Below, one piece after another: positions 1 through 12,950 of a DNA stretch of 64,000 nt. Below the pieces are notes generated by a model, which ran no database searches, was not told the origin of the DNA, and saw nothing but the letters and a program-made list of their open reading frames with translations. Position 1 is the stretch's first letter. Every line of letters begins with the position of its first letter. Source of the DNA: Arabidopsis thaliana (Eukaryota; Streptophyta; Magnoliopsida; Brassicales; Brassicaceae); the NCBI RefSeq assembly GCF_000001735.4, contig NC_003074.8, forward strand, positions 5,332,101 to 5,396,100, given 5' to 3'. A program made the translations under genes and the position numbers.

Positions 1-1374
1 CACCATGATGACTTCCATCAACCTAACTTCACTGGTGCTGCTATCACTAAAGGTGGTCCAAGGGAGCCTTGGCATGACATTCACTCCCGTCTTGAAGGTC
101 CAATTGCTTGGGATGTCATGTACAACTTCGAGCAGAGATGGAGCAAGCAGGGTGGTAAAGACATTCTGGTTAAGTTGAGAGATCTTAGTGATATTATTAT
201 CACCCCTTCTCCTGTTATGTTCCAAGAGGACCACGATGTGTGGAATGTCCAATTGTTTAGGTCCATTGATGGAGGAGCTGCTGCTGGGTTTCCCGAGTCG
301 CCTGAAGCTGCTGCGGAAGCCGGGCTTGTAAGTGGGAAAGATAACATCATTGATAGGAGTATCCAAGATGCTTACATTCATGCAATCAGACGTGCTAAGG
401 ATTTCATCTACGTTGAAAACCAGTACTTCCTTGGGAGTTCTTTTGCTTGGGCAGCCGATGGTATTACTCCTGAGGACATCAATGCCCTGCACTTAATCCC
501 AAAAGAGTTGTCGCTGAAGATAGTTAGCAAGATTGAGAAAGGAGAGAAGTTCAGGGTCTATGTTGTGGTTCCAATGTGGCCAGAAGGTCTCCCAGAGAGT
601 GGATCAGTGCAAGCTATATTAGACTGGCAGAGGAGGACCATGGAGATGATGTACAAGGATGTGATTCAGGCTCTCAGGGCCCAGGGTCTTGAGGAAGATC
701 CAAGAAACTATCTGACATTCTTCTGTCTTGGAAACCGTGAGGTCAAGAAAGATGGAGAGTATGAGCCTGCTGAGAAACCAGACCCCGACACTGATTACAT
801 GAGGGCGCAAGAAGCACGCCGTTTCATGATTTACGTCCACACCAAAATGATGATCGGTAAGTTCACATTTCAACGGAAAAAAACTTGAGAAGTATACATA
901 AATGTTGTGCCTGATTCATTTGATGAAATCCATTTTGCAGTTGACGATGAATACATTATCATTGGGTCTGCTAACATCAACCAGAGGTCAATGGACGGTG
1001 CAAGAGACTCTGAGATAGCAATGGGAGGTTATCAACCACATCACTTGTCCCATAGACAACCAGCTCGTGGCCAGATCCATGGGTTTCGTATGTCACTCTG
1101 GTACGAACACCTGGGAATGCTCGATGAAACCTTCCTCGATCCATCAAGCTTGGAATGCATTGAGAAAGTTAACCGCATTTCTGACAAGTATTGGGACTTT
1201 TACTCAAGTGAGTCACTCGAACATGACCTTCCTGGTCACTTGCTCCGCTACCCGATCGGTGTAGCCAGCGAAGGCGACATCACTGAGCTTCCAGGATTTG
1301 AATTCTTCCCGGACACAAAGGCCCGTATCCTCGGCACCAAATCAGACTACCTGCCTCCAATCCTTACAACCTAA
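1..1374 (+). CDS. PLDALPHA1: Phospholipase D alpha 1, C-terminal part (5' end outside window)
   Basis: Hydrolyses phosphatidylcholine and other phospholipids to phosphatidic acid; known from the family as the main soluble, Ca-dependent PLD of plant cells, acting in ABA and stress signalling. Exons in the window are 1-856 and 941-1374, joined in phase 1 by a GT-AG intron. The 429 residues present correspond to about residues 382-810 of the 810-residue enzyme. The second HKD catalytic motif ([18 protein letters not shown]) straddles the intron, so both exons are needed for the active site; the first HKD motif lies upstream of the window. The C-terminus is the family ending, rich in aromatic and acidic residues. 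A polyadenylation-type AATAAA occurs at 1440. It faces the RING gene tail to tail. Identification is near certain; it is recalled as At3g15730. Confidence 0.97.
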
Positions 1375-1778
1375 TCTCACTAAGCATGTCAAGTAATGAT
1401 CTCTCTCTCCCTCTCTGCTTTGCTGCTGTTGTAGCTTTGAATAAAACTTGAGTGTCTACCTTTAGAATTAAGAAGTCAAATGGTTGTTATGATGATGCAC
1501 TTCTTTACCCCTTTGGTTTTTATATTCGTACAATGACGTGGTGAGAGAATGTAGCTTTGTGATCTTGTTTTGTTGTTGTTATGTACCTTTGGACTTATGA
1601 ATCTTATATCTGATCCTTTTCTTTTTATTTAGTGTGTTTCACATCAAAGTTTAAACAAAAATAGCAATGAACTAGGTAAAACATACTTCATTAGAAAAGT
1701 GAAAGTGACAATCTAGAGATAAAGCATGAAACTAGGGTTCATATAGCACAAAACTAATACAAAAGGGGTTTTAAAGTT
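1375..1778. other. Convergent 3' flank between PLD and RING genes
   Basis: Holds the 3' UTRs of the two convergent genes. AATAAA at 1440-1445 serves the plus-strand PLD gene. No other gene or repeat is seen. Confidence 0.7.
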
Positions 1779-2453
1779 TTAAGCCGGAAACAGGGCACGA
1801 CACACCGGACAAATCCCACTGTTCCTAAGCCATTCCTCTCCACAAGTACGATGAAACACATGCGAACACGGCATTCGACCCGCTTCCACATCTGACCCAA
1901 CTCGGATATTATCCATGCATATCACACAATAGCCTTCATTCTCAACAACAAGCGTCTCCAAGTGCATCTCCACCGCCTCATCGTTCGCTGGAGCAACCGC
2001 AAGTTGCACTTGCACATCTACGTGATCATCTTCACCGGGAAACCTCGAGACAGTAACACCTATCTTTACTTGTACCCTCTCCACGTCTTTCGCACCATCT
2101 TTCTTCAAATCCTTAATCTCATCAGCAAGAGTGTTAACAATAGCAGAATAAGGAGGGACTTGGAGCGAATCTAGAATGTGATAGACGATGGCTAGTGAAT
2201 GATCACCGTCTCCACCAAACAACCAATCTCGATCAAACTCGTGTGTTTGCTCAAGGGTTAGAGTTTGAAGATTGTCAAAATCGGGAAAATCTTCTTCTTC
2301 TTCAACGTCATCATCTTCTTCTTCGGCACGAGTGTAATGCACTTTGAAATCGAAAAACAATTTTTGGCTCTTTCGTAGTTCTCCGTCGTAGTCGTTGTAG
2401 ATCCGCTTGACATCGATCACGTTGTCTACGTTATCGTTTACATAGAAAGCCAT
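1779..2453 (-). CDS. RING-H2 finger protein, probable E3 ubiquitin ligase
   Basis: An intronless 224-residue protein ending in a RING-H2 domain at about residues 176-218. The zinc ligands are visible as C176, C179, C196, H198, H201, C204, C215 and C218 (C3H2C3 order). In this family the domain recruits an E2 enzyme and passes ubiquitin to a substrate. The preceding 175 residues are plant-specific, with an acidic stretch around residues 63-75 and no membrane segment, so a soluble ligase is likely. The substrate is unknown. The ATG at 2453 opens the only long frame and sits 30-60 nt downstream of a pyrimidine-poor leader. Recalled as At3g15740. Confidence 0.9.
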   Translation of the reverse strand: MAFYVNDNVDNVIDVKRIYNDYDGELRKSQKLFFDFKVHYTRAEEEDDDVEEEEDFPDFDNLQTLTLEQTHEFDRDWLFGGDGDHSLAIVYHILDSLQVPPYSAIVNTLADEIKDLKKDGAKDVERVQVKIGVTVSRFPGEDDHVDVQVQLAVAPANDEAVEMHLETLVVENEGYCVICMDNIRVGSDVEAGRMPCSHVFHRTCGEEWLRNSGICPVCRALFPA

Positions 2454-2988
2454 GATTTTGTTGGAAGAAGATGGGTTTGATTATTTGCTGTGGGTTTAGG
2501 GTTCTAATATAGAGAGATTAGAGAAAGATGAGGCAATTTTGAGTTAACGGCAAAAACCTGAAAAAAGGAAAGTTTGCTTTTGCTTTTATCTTGCTGAGAG
2601 GAAGAGAGATCAGATGATCAAAGAAGGAGATCGCTAAAGTTTCGTAACAAGGCTGAGCCAAACACTCGTGTTATATATCCCACTCCTCAATTTCCGTTTA
2701 ACTTGGGAAATTTTCCTTTTAATAAAAAATACCGAATATTATTTATAATATGAAAGTAAATAAAGTATTAACCAATAATATTTTTTGAGGATATTTAATA
2801 ATAACTACTTTCCTTATTTCCCTATTTTACAAAAATACTCAGGTGGATTCCGAATCAAGGTCCCGATATCTCAGATCTTTTTGTAAATATCATTTCGTAG
2901 AAGTTGTGGCCATCGACGATCCTCATTGTTCTTCTTTACTCTCGAGATCTTCTTTGCTCAAACCTTTTATCGTGGACGTCTAGAACTG
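2454..2988. promoter_or_regulatory. Divergent promoter between RING and Yae1 genes
   Basis: A 535-bp head-to-head interval. It is AT-rich near 2700-2830 and must hold promoters and leaders for both genes. No clear shared motif or repeat is seen; the assignment rests on gene orientation. Confidence 0.5.
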
Positions 2989-4084
2989 ATGGAGCCGCAT
3001 GAAGGTTCCTTTCTATGATACCAATTATTATTTCATAAGTTTCATAAATCGCCCACCAGATGTTCGATGATATTCCCCACCCAAATATAATTACCTTGAA
3101 AACTTTGTTTCTTAATGATTTACAGATGTGAAGGATAATTTGGCCAAAGAGCTTTATGGAGAAAGTGTACAGCTTTCGAAGCATGGTGAGGACTCTTTGC
3201 CCTTCATATATTATGCAATTGACAAAGTTTTTACTTTTCTGATGAAAACTCTTACAAATTTGTTCTCATAGTTTAGCTGAGGTCTTGTGTTTAGGCTTAG
3301 AGCTTGTATTTCTAAGGTTTTGGATTCCCACATCTCTCTGATAAGAATCATATTCTTGGTTTAGGTAATAATAATCATGTTCTTTAGAATTTAGATGATC
3401 CCTTTTACGGAAGTTCAGATGAAGAAGACTATAGTGAAGCTCGCGTGTTGGGCAATGAGAATAAGCAGAGACGTGTGAAATTCCACTCGGTATTCTTTCT
3501 TACTTGATCATTCTCTCATCTCTGTGTCTAAAATGCTTTTTTTAATGGTAAATTGAAATCGTAGGCTGGATATCGTGATGGGATTGTTGCCGGGAAAGAA
3601 GCTATTGCGCAGGAAGGTTATAACTTTGGCTATAAGGAATCAGTTCTTAATGGTTACCAGTTTGGTCTTGTTAGAGGTGTTTCCAGGTAATTACAAGTCT
3701 GTTGCGATGTGTTACATATCCGATGAAGCTTATCGAGTAGTAAGTTATACATTTTCTGTTTTTGACTCTTTTTGAAGTGCGTTGGCTTTCCTCCCGGATG
3801 AGCTTAGAGAAAAGCTTATCGATAAACAAGAAACTAGAGAGAAGTTTCAGAAATTACACAGTTCTGTGCATGCTCTTTCGACGGAAGTCGCAATGAAGCG
3901 GTTCTATGAAACTTTGACTACGAAGCAAGGGGAAGAGAAGAGTGGAGAAGAAGGGCCCGACTCTTGTTCTGATTCAGGTTCTGGTTCAGGTGTTAATGTC
4001 ACAACCGACTTAGGAAGCTATGTTACTGAGCTAAGTTCTCTTCTTGACAAATCTCCAACGATTGAAGTTAAATTTGACACATAG
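2989..4084 (+). CDS. Yae1-domain protein (Yae1/Lto1 family)
   Basis: Five exons (2989-3004, 3126-3185, 3395-3489, 3565-3686, 3778-4084) give a 199-residue protein. Exon 4 carries the deca-GX3-type signature of Yae1: YRDG, then glycines every four residues (G..AG, EGYNFGYKES, GYQFGLVRG). In yeast, Yae1 with Lto1 is an adaptor that loads an Fe-S cluster onto the ABC protein Rli1/ABCE1 for ribosome recycling; the same role here is inferred from family only. The C-terminal exon is low-complexity (Ser/Gly rich around residues 155-170). The first exon is only 16 nt long, and the ATG at 2989 was chosen because it joins in frame to exon 2 and gives a continuous product. Recalled as At3g15750. Confidence 0.88.
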
Positions 4085-5633
4085 AGGAGGTTTGTTCCGT
4101 AGACGTTATTGACAAGCAAAAGCAAGATTAGCGTCCAGTTTCCAAAAACTGTTTGTAAGCTCGGTTCTGCCTCAGCGAGTAGCGACGGCTAAATCATGCT
4201 TTCTGCCTCGGCAATTTCATTCAACCTTCTCTACCAATTGTAGCCGTACTCGCCAAGCTAAGAAAATTTACTCTGTTAATTTGGGTTGACAAACCAACAA
4301 AGTACTCTGTCAGCAAAATTATGGCTAGTTATTTCTTAATGTTATAAAATGGACTAACCAATAAAGATTTTTAATTAAAATAAATTGTGACAAAGACATT
4401 CCATATATGCAAAACTTATCTCGATGCAATGCATAGATATTCCTGAGTACCCAAATTAACATTGTTAGCGATGGACGTACCCTTAGTATTGTAGAGTGTA
4501 GACTAATCGGTGCTCATTAAACGAAACTCAAAAAAGTTGTAGAGGCTATGGCAAGTAGTTTCGTAGCCACATACGTGTACAGACTTCTTCTCGAGTAGTT
4601 CTTTCTAAATACGTAAATTTTTGGCTGTGAAAACTGTTCGAATGTTATTGGTTAAAATGTTAAAGACTTTGGCAAGTTTCGGGTTCTCGAAATCTTCAGG
4701 ACACTTGTATAGGTCAGACATACACGAGTATTGGTCAGTGGTTGACATTCATCCAAGTTAGTAATAATTTAGTCTTCTAATTAATTTTTGAAAATTCCGT
4801 CGACATGATTCATCCATTATCAATTTACACCTTCATACTAGCTTCCAATAATTCTCGTTACTACGTGCGTCTTTTTTCATTTATTTTTTTGAGAACATCC
4901 TAAAATAATATCCATTCAAGTAATAATTTATAAGCTAATAAACAGACAAAAGAGGGGGAAAAAACATATATTGTGAGTTGGATTTTACATTATACATGTG
5001 ACAATGTTCATATCTTTGTTCTGAAGTTTTTATCCAAACCATATTACACAGTTGGCTTCGGCCTATATGTTTAACTGAAATAGACTTGCGAAAATGTTAG
5101 GTCAAAAACCCTTTGACAAAAAAAAATGTTCACTTATGGATTAGTCAGGTAAGAGACAATGAAAGTAGTTTTTGTTTTAACCGACGAATTATTCTAAATT
5201 CCTAATTAGAGTTTTTTTCTTATTAGAAAAGAGTTGTCTACAAATCCAATACATATTGACCAAAAAAAAGTCTTATTCTAATTAAACTTGGTCTACATAT
5301 TATTTTTTTCCTTCTCCCACTAGGACATGTGAGTAACGAAGCATCAAAATCCATATCGCAATCTTTTTCTAAATTTTAATATATAGCTTTTCATTAAATA
5401 AAAAAAAACTTGTATAAATATAGGAGAGAGTCAAGAAAAGAGTTCCAACCATAAAAATTTCAACAGTTGTTAAGTTACAAGTCTCTTCAAAAACACACAC
5501 ACACGTCTCTCTTCACAGCCAATCATCGATCACAGCTCGATTTTTCTTTATTGTTCCGTTGGTTTTCTTGAGAATTTTTCTTTCTTGGTATCATCAAACT
5601 CGTCGGTAAGGAAACTTCACGCACGTATCTTCA
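4085..5633. other. Intergenic, AT-rich; upstream region of the 5.6 kb gene
   Basis: No coding-like frame, RNA gene or clear repeat is visible in this 1.5 kb. The last ~250 bp are promoter and leader of the next plus-strand gene. Confidence 0.6.
5411..5422 (+). promoter_or_regulatory. TATA box for the 5634 gene
   Basis: TGTATAAATATA lies 212 nt upstream of the ATG, followed by a CT-rich leader. It is a good match to the plant TATA consensus. Confidence 0.6.
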
Positions 5634-6119
5634 ATGTTGAGCTGTTCTAATGGTACCGTCGTGATCGCAACCGCCATGGTTTGCTCAAGCACCGCTCTGT
5701 TTCTCGCCATGGCTCGTCAATTCCATGGAAATCATCAAAATCCTAAGGTTCTTGATCAGACTCTACGACCCATTCTCCGTTCTTGTCTATCTTCAGGTAC
5801 GATCTTTATCTCTATGGCTCGGATGTTTTTGATAAATTTTCCCGGGAAAATTTAAAGGTTTTCTTGGGATGCAGAGGAAACGAAGAAACAGGGGAAGAAG
5901 ATAAAGAAAGTGCGGTTCGCGGATAATGTGAAAGATACGAAAGGTAACGGGGAAGAGTACCGGAGGAGGGAATTGAACCGGAAAAGCGTACCGAAGCCAG
6001 TGACTAAACCGGGAAAGACCGGTTCTATGTGTAGAATCTCTACCATGCCAGCGAACCGGATGGCTCTGTACAATGGGATTCTTAGAGACCGAGATCACAG
6101 AGTTCAATATTCTTATTGA
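5634..6119 (+). CDS. Small plant-specific protein with N-terminal hydrophobic segment
   Basis: Two exons (5634-5796 and 5875-6119) give 135 residues. Residues about 8-27 are hydrophobic and could be a signal anchor or single membrane segment. The rest is strongly basic (KKQGKKIKKVRFAD region, repeated Lys/Arg/Pro), with a conserved-looking tail rich in Met, Asn and Arg near the C-terminus. I do not recognise a named domain. The intron is phase 1 with a GTACG donor. A TATA box and pyrimidine-rich leader upstream support a real gene. Recalled as At3g15760 of unknown function. Confidence 0.8.
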
Positions 6120-8142
6120 CTTTTTCTTCTTGATTAGTCAATAGATTTAGGTTTTGTAAATCTTTCTTTTGTTTTTCGGTACTATTAGATTTTTTCTTGG
6201 AAATTTCAGATATTGTAGACTTTGTAGTTGGGTGGTCTTCTTTTTCTCCCTTTTTGTGTCTCATAGTAGTAGGTGGTTTTCTTATGCTCCACTTATCTAC
6301 TTACTTGTTTTAAATCAAGTGATGATGTAAATAATTGACATGTAAGTAGTCATTAGAAATTTGAAAAGGCAAATGAAAGAATATAAATTTGTAAAAACAT
6401 AGTGTGCCTATTGTACATATAAACTCTCTTTTGTTGGGGATATCTATGGAATTTATATTGATTGTGTTGAAATCAGTGACCACGTCTAGAAGAGAAAAAA
6501 AAAAGAGTCTTTAAATCTTTAACAAAACAAACTTTGGAGCAAGAACCGGAAAAATTAGGTTTTGGTATTTCCATAGAAATTTTGGATAATTTGACCCCCC
6601 AAAAAAAAAAAAATCCTTCCATACATTTTATGAACCATATCCTAGAGTTTTATTTTATACTAATAGATAGATATAGCCAACACAAACAGCACATGTCATG
6701 GCTCTGGATCACGAGTTTAATACGCCAATCAAAGATTTTTCAACCAAGTTTGAAGAAGCAGAGGCGCCTTGTTTTGTTAAAATAAGATATGTGTAATTAT
6801 GTATTGACCAGAAAATGATGAAGATATGAATCTTTTGCTCTTTACTAAAAGCTAGGAGTAAAATTTAAAATTCAACACAACTTACACAATTTTGATGTTT
6901 ATTAAATTTTAAAGGTAAAGCCCGAGGTCATTCTTTATTGAAGATATGTATTTGGTGTGTTAAAATATTCTTTAAAGTTATACATAAAAAACACCCTCTC
7001 CTTTCTATTATTTACATTGTATATTAAAAATTCAAAGAAGAACAATATAAGAAAATCGACATATGTTTTTTTTTTTGTTTTAATAAGAAAATTAGAAAAT
7101 GGACATAAGTTCCAATTGCACATTTTATCGGTTATCTTTATAAATTACATAATTTGACTGTGTATTAACCATGAAGCCAGAGATCAATTTCAAAGCGAAA
7201 CTTTCTAAGATCCAAATCTAATCACAATCATCTCCAAAACAAGTGCCGCTTGGTGGATGGGAGAAAACAAAAGCTTTCCAATATGAACAGAACAAATAAC
7301 AAACCAATGGTCCAAATTGCACGTAGTTAATTATTTCGATTCTTTGAATAAGTTATTTCTTGTCCTAACATTTCTTTAAAAGGGTTATAATTTGCTTATG
7401 GCTCACGTAATCATAAGTTTTTAATTATTACATATATGACCACCAAAAACACCACCTAACTTTTATCACCATACCGCTTTGAATTTTCAAACTTTATTGT
7501 GATTTTATTTACAAGAAACGAATTTAGAATTTTAGTGGATATGTTTGTTTCAATGCCAATGGATATCGCCATATTGGTATAAGATTCTCCATTACAAAAA
7601 AAAAAATACACTAGTATAATAGCATGTAACATTTATACAACATAACAAAGTAGAATCTACAAGATCAACATAATTTTTATCACCCTTGGGTTTAACCTCC
7701 GATTAGTTTTTTCTTTATAAGAAACAAATTAACCTATAAGAACGAATATACATTATTGTCTTCAATTATGGCAAAACGAGGAAGGATCTAAAAAACCGAA
7801 CACAGTCGAAAGGAGCCAAAGCAGTCAAAAGTGGATAAGGTAAGTGTAGGGTCCAAAGCCTTATAACTCCACACGACCACTACACTCTCTACACATGGCT
7901 CGTCGTCGTTTTGGGGCTATACGTGGGGTCGGGCACTTCTTCTTTCAAGTTTCTTCGAAATGAAGTATCCGAAACTTCCAGATACACGCAAAACCCAGAA
8001 AAGAGAAAAAAGAAATCGTCTTTCCTTTTACTTCTCTTCTTCCGATTGGGTCTTTGATCATTTCCCCAATCGATTGATAAGTTTTGTTGGGTTGCTTTCG
8101 ATTCTTCGTTTGATGATCTAAGAAAGTCTCTGTCTTTCCACG
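6120..8142. other. Intergenic, AT-rich, 2.0 kb
   Basis: Short homopolymer runs and AT-rich DNA without a coding-like frame. The last ~150 bp, rich in TTC and CTT, is the probable leader of the 8143 gene. No repeat with clear ends was recognised. Confidence 0.6.
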
Positions 8143-9116
8143 ATGGGGTAAGTCAGTTAACTCGTTTTAAGGTTGTATAAGGTTTTTGATTCTGTGGCGA
8201 AAAATGTTATCTTTTTAATCTGGGCCATTGGAATTCGAAAGTTTTTAGCTTTGGGTATTCATAAAGATTTGAGCTTTGAAGGAATAAGCTTTTGGATATA
8301 AGGATGATGTTTTTGTTTGGATGATGATTTGGTTTAGCTATTACACAAAATGAATGATATGTTTAATGATTTTGTAACACAGCAGTAGTTGTTTGGCTTG
8401 TTTTGATAAGTCGAAAGCAAAAACAAGTGTAGATGTGCCTTTGAATGGCACAAAAGATGTGTTAGTAGAAGAAGATTGGAGTGAATTGAGGAAGCCTAGT
8501 GTAGTAGCTTCTGAAGATTTCTGGACTAATACCACTTTAGATATGGAAAGCAATGCTCACGGAAGTGTTTCTTCAATCAGTACAACCAATCTGACTATTG
8601 ATTCTCAAGGATGTGGTTCCAGCTCTAATGAACCTGCTGAATTTGTTAACCATGGTGAGTCAGTGAGTGAGAAGAGTATGATTGGTGATTGGTCTTATTG
8701 AGCATTTGAAAAATAATTGGAGAATTTTTTGGGGTGTTACAGGTCTTGTGCTATGGAATCAAACTCGGCAGCAATGGGTGGGAGATAAAAGATCCGAGAG
8801 CCGTAAAAGCGTTGGTCGAGAACCGATTCTAAAGTGAGGATTATATAAGACCTAATGGTTCGAAGAGTCCAACTGTTGTGTGGAATATAAACAGTTTGAT
8901 TGTTTTTGCAGTGAGAATGTGACTTATGAGAGTCTACTTGGGAGCAACAAGCGATTTCCGAGGCCTATACCTCTTGATGTAAGTTCAACTCCATGAACTG
9001 GAGGAAGTAACTATCCATTCTCATCCAAATTTTGTTTGTTATTGAAAGTTTTATCATTGCAGGAAATGGTGCAGTTTCTTGTTGAAGTTTGGGAAGAAGA
9101 AGGTCTATACGGCTAA
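8143..9116 (+). CDS. Gag1-clamp-like (DUF4050) protein, probable N-myristoylated
   Basis: Five exons: 8143-8147, 8383-8654, 8743-8833, 8912-8978, 9063-9116 (162 aa with the first acceptor). Exon 1 encodes only Met and two bases of Gly2. Exon 2 can start after any of three tandem acceptors, CAG-CAG-TAG at 8380-8388, giving MGSSCLACF, MGSCLACF or MGCLACF, all in frame. Gly2 followed closely by Cys is typical of proteins that are myristoylated then palmitoylated, so plasma- or endomembrane anchoring is inferred. The C-terminal half matches the plant Gag1-clamp/DUF4050 family: LVLWNQTRQQWVGD, then PIPLDEMVQFLVEVWEEEGL at the end. Biochemical function is unknown. Recalled as At3g15770. Confidence 0.85.
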
Positions 9117-9333
9117 AAGATTCTTTTTTACACATTTACAATTGTAAAGAGAGCTGAGAAAAATATATACACCCAACAAAAAATATTTGTTGATGGATCA
9201 AATTTTATAAAATTCTCTTGATTTGGAGTAATTTCCACAAAAATGTTTTTTTTTTAAATTGTCGTACACGTGTATGTCTGAATCAGAAACCCCTTAAATA
9301 AAAATGAGTTCTTAATTTTATCGTCGAGGAAAA

Positions 9334-10251
9334 ATGGCGATGGCTTTGTCCAACCCGACCACAAGCACTAACCTCTACCACTACTCAATTCTCTCGCCGT
9401 TCTCACCGCCGTATCACCTTCACCGTCGAAACACCGTCCTACTAGCGAGTCCCCGCCGTTTACGCCGCCTCGCCGTCGCTGGTGGTCCTCCTTCTCCTCC
9501 AGGCCCTGATCCGCCTCCGCCTGAGGACACCACTCAGCTAGAAGGTTCGATTCTTCTTGCCCAGATTGATATTTTGGTCCTTTGAATCCTACTTTGTTTG
9601 GTTGGTCTTTGTTGTACTTGCTTTTCAGTTTTCACTTTAACTGTTGTGTTTTGGGTCGAAAGTTTCAATTTTTATCCGATAGTTTGATATAAGTATGGAG
9701 TCTTTTAGGTTAGTACTTGGTATTGAATCGTGCTGAGATTGTTATTGTATCATGAAACTTCCAAAACATGAGGATGATTTCATCCAATTAGTTGTTGTGT
9801 CCATGGAACCAAAGTTCAAATCTTGTGACATGATTTTGGCTTAGGCAATTAGGATTGTGGAATTTACTCCTTATGATTCAAAATGGCTACCATTTTATGT
9901 GGGGATTTTCTAAATTTTCTCTTAAGATGTAAAATTGTGCAGTAGTTGTATGTTCATTGGTTCTGCAATTAGTCCATATGTTATGTTGAATAGCTTGGGT
10001 GATGATTCCTTTATAACATAGAAGGATAGGCTGGAAATAGAAAAAACTGCACTCATGACTGATACTAAGTGAAATGAATACTCTTGTTTTCTTTTTCTCT
10101 TTGTAAAGGTCTTGTGGGAGCTGTGACAAGGGTTCAAGACCGCGTAAAGATTTTCCTCGCAGTGTTCTTTTGGATGTTTCTCTTCTTCTGGGTTACAGTC
10201 ACAGATGGGACGGGTAAAGGCAAAGGCAAGAAGGGTTCACGTTTCAAGTAG
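9334..10251 (+). CDS. Small predicted plastid-targeted single-pass membrane protein
   Basis: Two exons (9334-9544, 10109-10251) give 117 residues. The N-terminal ~55 residues are Ser/Thr/Arg/Pro-rich and nearly free of acidic residues, as in chloroplast transit peptides. A proline-rich linker follows (PSPPGPDPPPPED). Exon 2 encodes one clear membrane segment (about residues 84-101, FLAVFFWMFLFFWVTV) and a basic Gly/Lys tail. No enzymatic motif is seen and I do not recognise a family; targeting is inferred from composition only. Recalled as At3g15780. Confidence 0.82.
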
Positions 10252-11108
10252 TTTCCATATATGAAGAGGCTTTGGTGATTATCTACTACTCTATACTGTA
10301 TATATATCAAGACTTCAAAGAGATCAAATTACCTGTATAAACTTCACCAAGTAAGCATCTTCCTTGTACATCACTTATTCAGATGATAATAGGAAACAAT
10401 AAGATCGTGTTATCTTCTTGGTTAATGCTAGTGATATATAGTACTCAATTCCTGATTCTTTCCCAGTCTCCATCTGATCATGCTTAAAAAACGGCGTCGT
10501 TGAGCAATAGGACTCAAGACATGAATGGGCCTAATTTATGGGCTTTAAAGAGTTTAAACCACAGTAACGTTCTGTTTTACCGGACTCCAAAGCAATACTC
10601 CATTAGAGTTTTTTTCCCCCAAAATGGAGAAAAGTCGTTAACTATTTGGCACGTGTATTGCATGAGCACCAAGTAAGTCTAAATCTGCATTAAATGCGAA
10701 CATCCGAGTCGACTTAACACCTTTTGATCAAGGCTTTAACGTGTCGTTGTTACCATAGAATATAGATGATAGAGCGCATTTTATATCACTGGATATAGAC
10801 ACGTGGTTAAACTTAATTGGGTTGTTAGTTAAGTTGTTGTGCTACCTCCAAGTGACTTTATCATATACTCTGTGTGTTTCTGGTAGTAAAAAAAGGTCTA
10901 AAACCATAGTGTTAAGCAAAAGAGAAAAAGAAGAGCAGAGCAAAATCCCTAAAATTTTAAACTCTGTTTTGCTTTCCGACAATCAAACCCTAGGTTGTCT
11001 GTTGCTTCATTCGTGTAAATTGTTAAATTTTTTGTTTTTGTTTTCTTGGCATTTTGTGGTTGATCTTTCTAATTTGTTTTCAGGGGTTGCTAAAGGGAAA
11101 GGAGAGAG
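10252..11108. other. Intergenic with MBD11 promoter and leader
   Basis: Contains a G-box-like core (GCACGTGT) near 10650 and an ACACGTGG core at 10799. The leader of MBD11 occupies roughly the last 200 bp. No separate gene is supported. Confidence 0.5.
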
Positions 11109-12286
<1,178 letters not shown>

Positions 12287-12950
12287 CCCTGTTCTGCTCT
12301 GCTTCTGTTAGCTCATGAAACTGTAAGTCAGTTGTTTCTATCAATCTATTGAAGTATATGGTTTCCTTTTTGCTTCCTACTCGGAGCATTATCGCGGTGA
12401 AAGGTGTTGTTAGGCTGAGATATGTATTATGAGATATGTGCAAGTTCTGTTTGGTTGTAAGGTTATGTAGAGGATATATTATTGACTCTTCTCTAAAACC
12501 ATTGCAATCACTAGGTTTGATGTTTTATCTTTCTGCTACAATCTTTAGTCATTTTCGTATGGATGGACAATCAAGTTATGAACAAGTCAGATTAAAGATC
12601 CACACATAGATTAATCTTCTAGATTTCTTTTTATCATTGGTTCAATCTTCATTTGAACGCCATAAAATGGGAAACCCAAATAAAAAAATGGAAGAAAGCA
12701 GAAGAAGACAAGAGGAAAAAGGTAAAAGTTTTGCTTTGAGAGTAAAGTAAGAATCTAATGCAAAGAAAGACTTACAATGTTAGTTTTCTTATTTCCTTGA
12801 TTCCATCCTTTTGCATGGTCCCAGGGACGAGGGTTTAGAATCTTTCTATTAAGGAACAACTTCATAGTATAAACTCTTATTGTTCCCATTTTAGGATTAA
12901 AAAAAAAACTTGCTCTGTTTTCAAAAACATCATTCGAGACAGTATCTCAA
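12287..12950. other. Intergenic between MBD11 and glucanase
   Basis: MBD11 3' UTR, then the promoter of the next gene; an AGTATAAACT element near 12866 is a possible TATA box about 80 nt before the ATG. Nothing else is recognised. Confidence 0.5.
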
